Positions 25,846-33,958 of a stretch of 64,000 bases of DNA are shown piece after piece. Made by a program: the position numbers and the translations under genes. Source of the DNA: Maledivibacter halophilus (GTDB lineage Bacteria > Bacillota > Clostridia > Peptostreptococcales > Caminicellaceae); assembly GCF_900167445.1 (NCBI RefSeq), contig NZ_FUZT01000001.1, positions 653,839 to 717,838 of the forward strand, in the 5' to 3' direction. Positions within the stretch are counted from its first letter, which is position 1; each line of letters starts with the position of its first letter. The notes beneath the pieces were generated by a model. That model was given only the letters and a program-made list of their open reading frames with translations. It was not told the DNA's origin and searched no databases.

Positions 25846-25966
25846 TGAGATAATTGCATAATTGAAGTTTGGGACAATTGCATAATATAATATGGTAGTT
25901 TTTTAGAGCTTTTAAAGATGTATGCAGTAATTAGTTTTTGCAAGAGGTAATTATGCAATTTCCTCA
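25846..25966. repeat. Interspersed palindromic repeat family 1, copy C (inverted)
   Basis: The left end TGAGATAATTGCATAATTG and right end GAGGTAATTATGCAATTTCC match the family termini. Read on the minus strand, the interior aligns with copies A and B. At 121 bp it is shorter than those. An extra ACAATTGCATAAT near 25874 suggests one end was duplicated. It lies in the leader of the MacAB-like operon. Confidence 0.82.
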
Positions 25967-26103
25967 ATTTGTAAAGTTTCTTTGTCTAACCTTGGCATTT
26001 TATATATTTTTTATAAAAAATATATTGTTTTGTGGAACAAAAACTATGGAATATTTGTCTAATAATAATAGGACATATTTCTCATATAAAGGGGGGAATA
26101 ATT

Positions 26104-26805
26104 TTGACACTATTAAAACTAAAGGATATACGTCACAGCTATAAAATGGGACAAATTAGTCTTGAGGTATTAAAGGGAATTGATTTGCAAATTGACAAGG
26201 GGGAGTTTGTTTCAATAATGGGTCCATCGGGGTCAGGAAAATCTACACTGCTTAATATACTAGGGTGTTTAGATATACCTACATCTGGTACATATGAGAT
26301 CGGTGAAAATAGAGTTGAGAAGCTAGGAGATTCTAAGCTTGCTGATATTAGAAATGAATTTTTAGGATTTGTATTCCAGCACTTTCATTTATTATCCCAT
26401 TTGAGTGCTAGAGAAAATGTAGAATTGCCCCTTGTATATAGAGGAGTATGGGGAAAGGAACGAAAAAAGAAAGCCACTGAAGCCCTTGAAATAGTGGGTT
26501 TAGGCGATAGATTGAATCACTTGCCTTCCCAATTATCTGGTGGTGAAAAACAAAGAGTTGCAATAGCAAGGGCTATAACAATGGAGCCTGCAGTGATATT
26601 AGCCGATGAGCCAACAGGAGCATTAGACTCCCATTCCAGTGGTAATATTATGGATATATTTAAAAAGCTGAATAGGGAATTGGGGATGACTGTTGTCCAG
26701 GTAACCCATGATTATAATGTTGCATTGCATGGACAAAGAATATACCATATTTTAGATGGTGTAATAGAGAGAATAGAGGAAATAGAATCAGGAGGTGTAG
26801 CATAA
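26104..26805 (+). CDS. MacB-type ABC transporter ATPase
   Basis: The 233-residue ATPase shows Walker A GPSGSGKSTLL, Q-loop FVFQHFHLLSHLSA, signature LSGGEKQRVAIARA, Walker B VILADEPTGALDS and H-loop VTHD. The LSAxENVELPL/GLGDR text is typical of the LolD/MacB/YknY class that pairs with FtsX-type permeases. TTG 26104 with GGGGGGA six bases upstream is preferred over upstream in-frame starts in the repeat-containing leader. It is the first gene of a three-gene operon with a membrane fusion protein and an FtsX permease. Likely role: export of a peptide, lipid or toxic compound. Confidence 0.92.
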   Translation: MTLLKLKDIRHSYKMGQISLEVLKGIDLQIDKGEFVSIMGPSGSGKSTLLNILGCLDIPTSGTYEIGENRVEKLGDSKLADIRNEFLGFVFQHFHLLSHLSARENVELPLVYRGVWGKERKKKATEALEIVGLGDRLNHLPSQLSGGEKQRVAIARAITMEPAVILADEPTGALDSHSSGNIMDIFKKLNRELGMTVVQVTHDYNVALHGQRIYHILDGVIERIEEIESGGVA

Positions 26806-28487
26806 TGGTTCAAAGAATTGTTATGATAGTTTTAATATTGGTAGTTATACTAGGTGGAGGATTTTATGCATATAATCAGCTTATGCCAGCTGAATCTGAG
26901 GAAGCTGCTGGGCCTGTATATTCGACTAAGGAAGTAACCCGTGGGGATATTTCTGTAGGAGTTGAAGTTAATGGAACCTTAGAAGCTTCTAGATCCAATG
27001 GAGTTAGGGTTCCAGGAGAAAGAAGATACTATAGTTGGGGGAGCACAGAATATAAAATTGATGAGATTTTAGTTGAAGAAGGGGATAGTGTAAAAAAAGA
27101 TCAAGTTATTGTAACCCTTGATGCTTCAAATATAACTTCAAAGGTTAAAGAAAAGGAAGAAGAATTAAGGGCAGAGGTAGAGCAATTGGCTAATATGGCC
27201 AGTGTAAAGCCAGAAGAAGTATATGATCTTAATCCAGCAGAGGGAATTACATTAAAGGCTCCTATTGATGGTACTATTATAGATATTAGAGCTAAGGAAG
27301 CAGAGGAAATTGAGCTTGGCCACGTTATAGGAAGGATCGTTGACGATTCAAAATTCAGAGTGAAAGCCAGACTTACTATAAATGAATTTAATAGAGTTAA
27401 AATTGGAGATGAAGTTGCATTGAGATTTAATAATTTTGATGAATTTTATACAGGTAAAATCTCTAAAATTAACCCTAATCCAATACCCAATAATGAAAAA
27501 TCAGAGGATGGAGAATATGCACAAGGTTTTGTGCATATAGCTGAAATAGTGGCTGATAACCCTGGTTTAGTTCAAAATGGTATGGAAGTAAGTATTGGGA
27601 TGAAGAATGAAAGTGGCTTTGTTAATTTTTTCAGTAATAAGGGATTAGTAGAAGGGTTTGTAGATGAAAAGAAGGTATCTAATACAGCAAAGGCGGTAGT
27701 AACAGAAATCCATGTGGATGAAATGGAAAATGTAAAAAAAGGTGATCCAATAGTAACAATGGCAAGTAAAAACATACAGGATATAATAGAAGAAAAACTT
27801 TATAAAATAAAAAGATTCAAGGAAGAAATAAAAGAACTTGAGGAAGGACTGCAAAATCTTGAGGTGAGAGCCCCATCCAATGGAATAATTGCGTGGATGG
27901 ATATACAAGATGATCAGACTGTGCAACCGAGGGATTATATATGTGACTTGTTTAATGTAGATTCTATGGAAATATTTACTCAGGTAGATGATATTGATAT
28001 ATTAAATGTTAAAATGGATTCTCCCGTTAGAGTTACATTTGATGCCCTGCCAGGAGAAGTATTTAAGGGAAAGGTAATAGATATAAGAACATCATCTTCC
28101 CGTGGCGGCGGTGGTACTGGTGTAACGAAATATCCAATACGTATTAATGTTGAAGGAAGTGCTGATTTGAAGCCTGGTATGCAGGCAAAGGGATATATAG
28201 ATGCTGGGAGCGCCGAGGGTGTATTGTTGGTACCAATGGAAGCTGTATTTGATGAAGAAGGTAGAACAATGGTAGAAATACTTGATGAAAATGGAAATCC
28301 AAAGGCTGTACCAATTAAGCTAGGACTAATGAATGCTAGATTAGCTGAGGTAAAGGAAGGTCTTGAAGAGGGAGATAAAGTTATAACAGGAAGTACTGCC
28401 GACTTGCTTCCAAGTCAGCGCTTGGGAGATAAAGACAGTATACTTCCAGCAAAAGATGAATCAAATGATAATGGTGAAGGTAATTAG
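26805..28487 (+). CDS. HlyD/MacA-like membrane fusion protein with duplicated adaptor region
   Basis: The 560-residue protein starts in a TAATG overlap with the ATPase gene. One N-terminal membrane anchor (residues 4-24) is followed by a lipoyl/barrel set (VNGTLEAS... to VKARLTINEFNRVKIGDEVAL). A second lipoyl-like set with its own short coiled coil (AKAVVTEIHVDEMENVKKGDPI, IEEKLYKIKRFKEEIKELEEGLQNLEVRAPSNGIIAW) comes next. The C-terminal barrel and membrane-proximal domain (GVLLVPMEAVFDEEGRTMVEI) complete it. Typical MacA/YknX proteins are about 380-420 residues with one set, so the extra length reflects duplication. It links the transporter to the wall or to substrate capture. Confidence 0.88.
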   Translation: MVQRIVMIVLILVVILGGGFYAYNQLMPAESEEAAGPVYSTKEVTRGDISVGVEVNGTLEASRSNGVRVPGERRYYSWGSTEYKIDEILVEEGDSVKKDQVIVTLDASNITSKVKEKEEELRAEVEQLANMASVKPEEVYDLNPAEGITLKAPIDGTIIDIRAKEAEEIELGHVIGRIVDDSKFRVKARLTINEFNRVKIGDEVALRFNNFDEFYTGKISKINPNPIPNNEKSEDGEYAQGFVHIAEIVADNPGLVQNGMEVSIGMKNESGFVNFFSNKGLVEGFVDEKKVSNTAKAVVTEIHVDEMENVKKGDPIVTMASKNIQDIIEEKLYKIKRFKEEIKELEEGLQNLEVRAPSNGIIAWMDIQDDQTVQPRDYICDLFNVDSMEIFTQVDDIDILNVKMDSPVRVTFDALPGEVFKGKVIDIRTSSSRGGGGTGVTKYPIRINVEGSADLKPGMQAKGYIDAGSAEGVLLVPMEAVFDEEGRTMVEILDENGNPKAVPIKLGLMNARLAEVKEGLEEGDKVITGSTADLLPSQRLGDKDSILPAKDESNDNGEGN

Positions 28488-28520
28488 TTTACCACTAGTA
28501 TCTAAAAGGAGGAATATATT

Positions 28521-29876
28521 ATGCAAAGTAAAAGGAAAAGAGGCTCCTTTTTAGTAAGATGGTGGTTTACTACAAAAATGGCCCTTCATGGAATTTTGGC
28601 CAATCCTTTGCGTTCTGCCCTTACTATACTGGGGGTGGCAATAGGTGTAGCTTCGGTTGTAAGCTTAATGGGAATCGGAGAAGGAGCAAGAAGAGCGGTT
28701 GTAGAGCAGTTTGAAAGCTTAGGCTCCAATGTTGTTACCATTACAGCCAATGACCCATCTGTAGAGTTTGACCCCGACTATGGTGAGGAGCTTGTGGAAA
28801 GAGTTCAAGGACTTGAAGCTGCTACTCCTGTAGTAAATACAAAGGCCAATATAAAATGGAGAAGAACAAGGGGCAAAATAGATGTTGTAGGTGTAGGTAA
28901 TGAATTTCCTTCCATAAGAGACCATGAATTAGCTATGGGACATTTTTTTACAAAGGCCCATGTAGATCAAAGGATTCCCGTAGCAGTTTTGGGTTATAAT
29001 GTAGGGACTAGTTTACTGGGAGGAAGAAATCCTATAGGAAAGTCTATAAGCTTAAATGGTAGTACCTTTAGGATTATAGGAGTTCTTAATTTTAAAGGTG
29101 AAGGAAAGGCCAATGATATAGATAATAAAATAGTAGTTCCATATTCATCAGCACTAAAAATAGCTGAAAAAAGAACGGTGGATGCAATATGGGGAAAGGC
29201 AGCCTCAGAAGAAGATGCAGATTTAGTTATTGTGCAGTTAGGTAGAATTTTTAGAAGAAAGCTTGGGCTGGATCAAAATGCTCCAAGCCATAGCTCTAGT
29301 GGCCAGGAGCAAGGACCATCTGGAAATAGTGAGATGGGTCCAGATTCTATGGAGTCAATGGAACCAAGTGGGCCACCAATGTCATCTCCGGAACCTGCAG
29401 CTCCAAATCCGATTTTACAGAGCTCAGGGGATGAGCTTATAAGTATAACCAGTCTTAACCAACTTGTACAAGAAGCTGATAAGGCCAATAGGGTAATGAC
29501 TTTATTACTTGGAGGAATTGCAGCAGTATCTCTTTTAGTTGGAGGACTTGGTATTATGAATATAATGCTTGTTTCAGTCACTGAAAGAAGAACTGAAATA
29601 GGCGTTAGAAGGGCATTAGGTGCAAAACAAACAGACCTTTTATTACAGTTTCTTTTGGAAGCCCTATATGTAAGTGTAATAGGTGCAATATCAGGTATTG
29701 CAGCAGGAATTTGGGGATTAAGCATATTTGAAGGGCAAGGATTCCAAACTGCTGTTAGCTTAAATGCAATAAAAATAGCAACAGTTGTTGCATTGTCTTC
29801 AGGACTGCTCTTTGGAGTATATCCTGCCATATCTGCTTCATCAGTACCACCAGTAGAAGCTTTGAGGAGTCAATAA
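28521..29876 (+). CDS. MacB/YknZ-like ABC permease (FtsX domain)
   Basis: The 451-residue permease has a first membrane helix preceded by the MacB N-terminal motif (ILANPLRSALTILGVAIGVASVVSLMGIGEGA). A MacB-type periplasmic domain occupies about residues 50-300. Three C-terminal helices are separated by RRTEIGVRRALGAK, the coupling loop to the ATPase. The extracellular domain contains a Ser/Pro/Gly-rich, low-complexity stretch (about 253-300, GQEQGPSGNSEMGPDSMESM) not usual in the family. The gene follows the fusion protein by 33 bases with AAAGGAGGAATA. It forms the transmembrane part of the tripartite exporter. Confidence 0.9.
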   Translation: MQSKRKRGSFLVRWWFTTKMALHGILANPLRSALTILGVAIGVASVVSLMGIGEGARRAVVEQFESLGSNVVTITANDPSVEFDPDYGEELVERVQGLEAATPVVNTKANIKWRRTRGKIDVVGVGNEFPSIRDHELAMGHFFTKAHVDQRIPVAVLGYNVGTSLLGGRNPIGKSISLNGSTFRIIGVLNFKGEGKANDIDNKIVVPYSSALKIAEKRTVDAIWGKAASEEDADLVIVQLGRIFRRKLGLDQNAPSHSSSGQEQGPSGNSEMGPDSMESMEPSGPPMSSPEPAAPNPILQSSGDELISITSLNQLVQEADKANRVMTLLLGGIAAVSLLVGGLGIMNIMLVSVTERRTEIGVRRALGAKQTDLLLQFLLEALYVSVIGAISGIAAGIWGLSIFEGQGFQTAVSLNAIKIATVVALSSGLLFGVYPAISASSVPPVEALRSQ

Positions 29877-29923
29877 AAATAATAGTTTAAAGCTATATTA
29901 AAATAAAAGAATTGATTTATAAA

Positions 29924-29984
29924 TTAGGCCTTCTAAATTCATTTAACACTGGTTATTCTAGGTGCTTGCTTTAGAAGGCCCTAA
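29924..29984. terminator. Hairpin between converging operons
   Basis: TTAGGCCTTCTAAA and TTTAGAAGGCCCTAA pair almost perfectly across a loop of about 33 bases. It separates the MacAB-like operon from the leftward DUF2935-like gene; the T-run is weak. Confidence 0.6.
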
Positions 29985-30000
29985 ATATTGCTCAAAATCT

Positions 30001-30444
30001 TTATCTTCTTTCAAGTTGTTTTTTAAAGCCTTTCATCAATCTTAATGCATATTGCTGCTCATCAATTAGATGTTTAATAAATGTTTGCCAAATATCATCT
30101 CTTAGACCTATTTGCTGTAATTTGTATAAAATTGATAGAAAATATTTGTTACATTTTATAAATTTACGAACTAAATGTCTTATTTCTCTAATCAATTTTG
30201 AATATTGATGTGGTGAGGTTTTATCATATTCTGCTATTAAATCATTTACATCTTCAGATAGTTTTTTAAAACTTCGTCCACATTTTTGAATTTCTAAGTT
30301 TAAATCATAACCTAATCTTTTATTCCTGCAATCGGCAAACTTAAGTATAAAAGAATTATGTTCCATGGATCCATCAGACCAAAATTTTAGTTCTTCTAAA
30401 ACACATTTTAAGTTATTGATAATAGTAAAACAGTACAACTTCAC
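30001..30444 (-). CDS. DUF2935-like protein
   Basis: The 147-residue helical protein opens with LKCVLEELKFWSDGSMEHNSFILKFADC, which matches the start of DUF2935 repeats (EL.FW...M.EH..FI). One repeat's worth of helices follows, with a conserved-looking HLIDEQQYALRLM at the end. The Glu/His pattern suggests a metal site. Family members usually have two such halves; this one has one. It follows the split ABC permease by 10 bases on the same strand and was probably in the same operon before the insertion. Function unknown. Confidence 0.6.
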   Translation of the reverse strand: MKLYCFTIINNLKCVLEELKFWSDGSMEHNSFILKFADCRNKRLGYDLNLEIQKCGRSFKKLSEDVNDLIAEYDKTSPHQYSKLIREIRHLVRKFIKCNKYFLSILYKLQQIGLRDDIWQTFIKHLIDEQQYALRLMKGFKKQLERR

Positions 30445-30454
30445 ACCTCCTAAA

Positions 30455-30835
30455 TTACTGCCTCCAGTTTAGTAATTTTTTTTCGATATAAGCCACGCCT
30501 TGGTACATTAGACCAGCTAGAACTGCTAGTATAATTACACTGGTCATAACAAGATCGAGTTGGAAGATTTGACTACCATAAACTATCAAGTGACCTATAC
30601 CAGCTCTTGAAACCAGAAATTCTCCTACGATTACACCGACCCATGATAATCCTACATTTATTTTAAGAGCATTTATTATTGTAGGAATACTTGCAGGAAT
30701 GATTACTTTTTCAAGAATCTGATACTTAGTAGCTCCAAAGGTTTCAAGCATCTTAATTTTGTCTGAGTCAACCTCTTTGAAGCTGCCATATACACCTAAA
30801 ATAGTTACTACTAAAGAAACAGCCAGTGTATTAAA
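30455..30835 (-). pseudogene. SsuC/TauC-type ABC permease, C-terminal half (gene split by element)
   Basis: The frame reads NTLAVSLVVTILGVYGSFKE and on through the EAA-type coupling loop (KMLETFGATKYQILEKVIIPASIP) to KKLLNWRQ and a stop: the last 124 residues of a NitT/TauT-type permease plus codons at the junction. It has no start of its own with a ribosome-binding site. The N-terminal 150 codons lie at 42293-42760 on the same strand, and joining the two at the shared AAT codon restores one frame of about 274 residues, normal for this family. The intervening DNA is the serine-recombinase element. Confidence 0.88.
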
Positions 30836-30843
30836 TTACAAAC

Positions 30844-30875
30844 AAAACCAGAGCAGTTATTTATGCTCTGGTTTT
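30844..30875. terminator. Terminator at the left end of the element
   Basis: AAAACCAGAGCA and TGCTCTGGTTTT form a perfect stem. It works in both directions and lies between the recombination site and the recombinase gene. Confidence 0.85.
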
Positions 30876-30946
30876 CTCTTTTGTTTTTCTTGCTTTTTAG
30901 CGATCCGTATAGCAATTTCTAATAATAATTTATATAGATCATCCAT
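30857..30946 (-). CDS. Possible 29-residue peptide downstream of the recombinase
   Basis: ATG 30946 to TAA 30857 on the recombinase strand encodes a short amphipathic, then very basic peptide (LYKLLLEIAIRIAKKQEKQ in its centre). It begins 20 bases after the recombinase stop codon and ends inside the terminator hairpin. There is no clear ribosome-binding site, so translation would depend on coupling. It could be an accessory factor such as an excision helper, or not translated at all. Confidence 0.3.
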   Translation of the reverse strand: MDDLYKLLLEIAIRIAKKQEKQKRKPEHK

Positions 30947-30965
30947 ACTAATATATATTCTTGTT

Positions 30966-32384
30966 TTATATATTCCATTCGACTTCAACTGAATCTGTAA
31001 CAATAATTTTTTTAATCAACATATTTAATACTCTTTTTTTTTCTTCTTGTGTTGCTTCTTTCCAAAGAATTTCAAAGTTACTGAATATGTTTAATAAGAT
31101 ATCAAGAGGAATTTTTTTATCCTTGTTTTCTTTGTTTACTTTCGACATTTTAATATTGTTTTCAATCATTTTTTTTTCTTCGTATAATTTTTCAACGCGA
31201 TGAGAAATAGTATCAATGGAGATTTGGTTAATTTGATACAGATCCACAAGCTTATCAATTTTTTTATTAATATTAGTAATTTTATTTTTAAGTATTTCTA
31301 TTTTATTAAAACTATTTTTATTTGTATTGTAATAAATTTCATATTGATTTATAAATTTATATTTATCAAGCTTTATTTTTTTTATCTGATCAAGGACTTT
31401 ACTTTCCAAATCAGACATTTTCCAATATATACCTATACAATTAGGATCTTTAACCATATGAAGGGGTCGTTTTGATACAGAATAGCAAAGATAGTAATAA
31501 TATCTAGTACCGTTTTTACGATTTATTGAAAAGGAAGATTTAAGTCTTGCGCCGCAATAACCACACCAAAGTAATCCACCTAATAGATATTTAGATTGTG
31601 TTTTCTTATTTTTAGACCTTCCACTTATTATACTTTGAATATTTTTAAATTCTTCTTTTGATATTATTGAATCGTGCACTCCTTCATAGAGGTCATCCTT
31701 GTAATGAATCATTCCAGTATATATAGGATTACTCACTAATCTGGCAATGCTTCTACCATGCCATTTACCATATTTAGTTTTATATCCTTTTTCGTTCATA
31801 ATTGTAGCGGTTTTATTCTGTCCATATTTTCTATACAGCTTCAATACTTCTTTTACCTGCATAGCTTCATATTCATTTATAACTAACCTGCCATCAATTA
31901 GATCATATCCAATAGGAGCTGGACCACCATTCCAGTAGCCTTCCTTTGCTCTACGTTCCTTTCCAAGTTTAGTACGTTCTACTATAGTATCACGTTCAAG
32001 TTGAGCAAATACTGCAAGTATTCCCATCATTGCACGGCCAAAAGGAGTAGAAGTATCAAAATTTTCTAGTATAGAAACAAAATCTATGCCCCTTTCAAGA
32101 AATTTTTCTTCTACTAGGAATAATATATCTCTTTGGTTCCTTGAAAGTCTATCGAGTTTATATACAAGGACAATATCTATTTCATCTAAATTTTCAAGAA
32201 GTTTTTGTATTCCTGGTCTATTCATATTTGTGCCTGTAAATCCTGCATCTACATAGGTATCCTGTATAGCCCAATCCCTAAGATTGCAATAACCTATTAA
32301 TTTATCCTTCTGTGCAGCAACAGAGTAACCTTCTGCTGCTTGTTCTGTTGTAGAAACCCTTATATATATAGCAGCTTTTTTCAT
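30966..32384 (-). CDS. Large serine recombinase (site-specific integrase)
   Basis: The 472-residue enzyme has a resolvase catalytic domain (residues 1-150) with the nucleophile Ser in YIRVSTTEQ and the arginines in VLVYKLDRLSRNQRD. A recombinase domain (about 160-265, RRAKEGYWNGGPAPIGY, YKTKYGKWHGRSIARLVSNPIYTG) and a zinc ribbon (LLGGLLWCGYCGARL with a distal Cys pair) follow. A coiled-coil region (about 350-430) ends it. Domain order and length match the large serine integrases of integrative elements and skin-like intervening elements. Inverted attachment arms flank the element whose left end it occupies. All catalytic residues appear intact. Confidence 0.94.
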   Translation of the reverse strand: MKKAAIYIRVSTTEQAAEGYSVAAQKDKLIGYCNLRDWAIQDTYVDAGFTGTNMNRPGIQKLLENLDEIDIVLVYKLDRLSRNQRDILFLVEEKFLERGIDFVSILENFDTSTPFGRAMMGILAVFAQLERDTIVERTKLGKERRAKEGYWNGGPAPIGYDLIDGRLVINEYEAMQVKEVLKLYRKYGQNKTATIMNEKGYKTKYGKWHGRSIARLVSNPIYTGMIHYKDDLYEGVHDSIISKEEFKNIQSIISGRSKNKKTQSKYLLGGLLWCGYCGARLKSSFSINRKNGTRYYYYLCYSVSKRPLHMVKDPNCIGIYWKMSDLESKVLDQIKKIKLDKYKFINQYEIYYNTNKNSFNKIEILKNKITNINKKIDKLVDLYQINQISIDTISHRVEKLYEEKKMIENNIKMSKVNKENKDKKIPLDILLNIFSNFEILWKEATQEEKKRVLNMLIKKIIVTDSVEVEWNI

Positions 32385-32688
32385 TTCTATCGTCCTCTAC
32401 TATATTGATGTTATTATAATTATATTGTTTATTATAGAAAAAAATGAAAGCTGCTTAAATAAAATAATAATTTTTTGATCTACTCTTGTACTAAAACAAA
32501 GACAACAGAAAAAAAATAGTCATCCCCTGTCTTGAATTTGGGACGTTTTTTATTTTTAGATATGAAAGACTTAAAACAGATATAAAAATTTTTTGTGGAA
32601 AGTATGTAAATATATGCCATGCACCTATATTTACATATAATGATATATTTTGGTATAAATATTGCATTTTTATTAAGATATTGTTAAG

Positions 32689-32783
32689 GAGAGATAATTG
32701 CATAATATATATGGTAGGTTTCTAGAAATTTTAAAGCTAGATATATAGATATTTTTACAAGAGGTAATTATGCAATTTCCTCA
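32689..32783. repeat. Interspersed palindromic repeat family 1, copy D (inverted)
   Basis: This 95-bp copy is bounded by GAGAGATAATTGCATAATAT and GAGGTAATTATGCAATTTCC. The interior GGTAGGTTTCTAGAAATTTT on the plus strand is the reverse complement of the middle of copies A and B. It lies inside the integrative element, upstream of the M24 peptidase gene. The rest of the 440-base gap shows only a weak hairpin near 32520-32550. Confidence 0.82.
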
Positions 32784-32823
32784 GGTGAGTAAAAATTTAT
32801 TTTATTGAAAAGGGGAATTTTAA

Positions 32824-33921
32824 ATGTTAAATGAAAAGTATGTGGAAAAGCTATGTAATTTAATGAAAAAAAACAAGGTAGATGCTATGATGATTGGACC
32901 TTCCGATGATTTACAATTTTTAATGGGGTATTCACCACATCCCGATGAAAGGTTCCAATCAATGTTTTTACTATCGGATAAGAGATATTTCTATATATCT
33001 CCAGAGTTAACCTATGAAGAAATTAGTGAAAAATTAGAAGAAAAGGCTGATATACATACATGGGGCGATCATGAAGGCTTTATAGACAGTACAATTGCAG
33101 CAATGAGAAAATATGAATTAGAAGGAAAGACTATAGGTATAAACAATGGAATAGTTGCAATAAGATTATTAGATATTAAAGACAATATAAAAGCTAAATT
33201 TATAAATGGTCATGAAATAATGGAAAATTTGAGAATAGTAAAAGATGAAAGTGAAATTGAAAGATTAAGAGAAGCAGCTAGATTAGCAGATGAAGTGATG
33301 ATGGAAACTATTGATTATATTAAACCTGGCTTGACAGAGAAGAATATAAAGGAAAAAATAAAGGAATTATTTATGGAAAAAGGTGCGGATGGACTATCCT
33401 TTGAACCTATAATAGCTTCTGGGGAAAACAGTTCAAAGCCACATTATACTGGTGATTCAAGAGTGATACAGGAAAAGGATATCATAATTCTTGATTTAGG
33501 ATGTAAATATAAGGGACTTTGTTCCGATATTTCAAGGACAGTTTTTGTTGGTGAAATCACCGATGAACAAAAAGAAATTTATAATATTGTTAGAGAAGCA
33601 AATGCTTCTGGAGAAAAATATGCAAAGAAAGGAGTTAAGTCAAAGGATGTAGATAAAGCAGCAAGAGATGTCATTAAGAATGCAGGATATGGAAAGAATT
33701 TTATTAATAGAACAGGGCATGGTATTGGCTTTAGTGTTCATGAAGCTCCAGATATTAAAGGGGGAAGTGAACAAGTATTAGACATAGGAATGGCATTTAG
33801 CATAGAACCTGGTATTTATATACCAAATAAATTTGGTATGAGGATAGAGGATATTGTTGTTATTGGTGAAAATGGCCCTGAAATTCTTAACAAATCCACT
33901 AAAGAAATTATTATTAAATAG
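32824..33921 (+). CDS. M24 family Xaa-Pro aminopeptidase/dipeptidase
   Basis: This 365-residue cytosolic metallopeptidase resembles PepQ/aminopeptidase P. The N-terminal creatinase-type domain (residues 1-130) is followed by the pita-bread domain. Its five metal ligands are Asp in ILDLGCKYKG, Asp in CSDISRT, His in TGHGIGFSVHE, Glu in FSIEPGI and Glu in MRIEDIVV. It would release amino acids from proline-containing peptides. AAAGGGG precedes ATG. The symporter gene follows 37 bases later, so peptide use and uptake of the product may be coupled. Confidence 0.9.
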   Translation: MLNEKYVEKLCNLMKKNKVDAMMIGPSDDLQFLMGYSPHPDERFQSMFLLSDKRYFYISPELTYEEISEKLEEKADIHTWGDHEGFIDSTIAAMRKYELEGKTIGINNGIVAIRLLDIKDNIKAKFINGHEIMENLRIVKDESEIERLREAARLADEVMMETIDYIKPGLTEKNIKEKIKELFMEKGADGLSFEPIIASGENSSKPHYTGDSRVIQEKDIIILDLGCKYKGLCSDISRTVFVGEITDEQKEIYNIVREANASGEKYAKKGVKSKDVDKAARDVIKNAGYGKNFINRTGHGIGFSVHEAPDIKGGSEQVLDIGMAFSIEPGIYIPNKFGMRIEDIVVIGENGPEILNKSTKEIIIK

Positions 33922-33958
33922 ATTATTATTTTTTAGCTAAATATAGGGAGGTCATAGA

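Noticed and set aside
32491..32703. Leftward 70-residue frame upstream of the recombinase
   Set aside because: It has no ribosome-binding site, extends into repeat copy D and has no protein-like composition.
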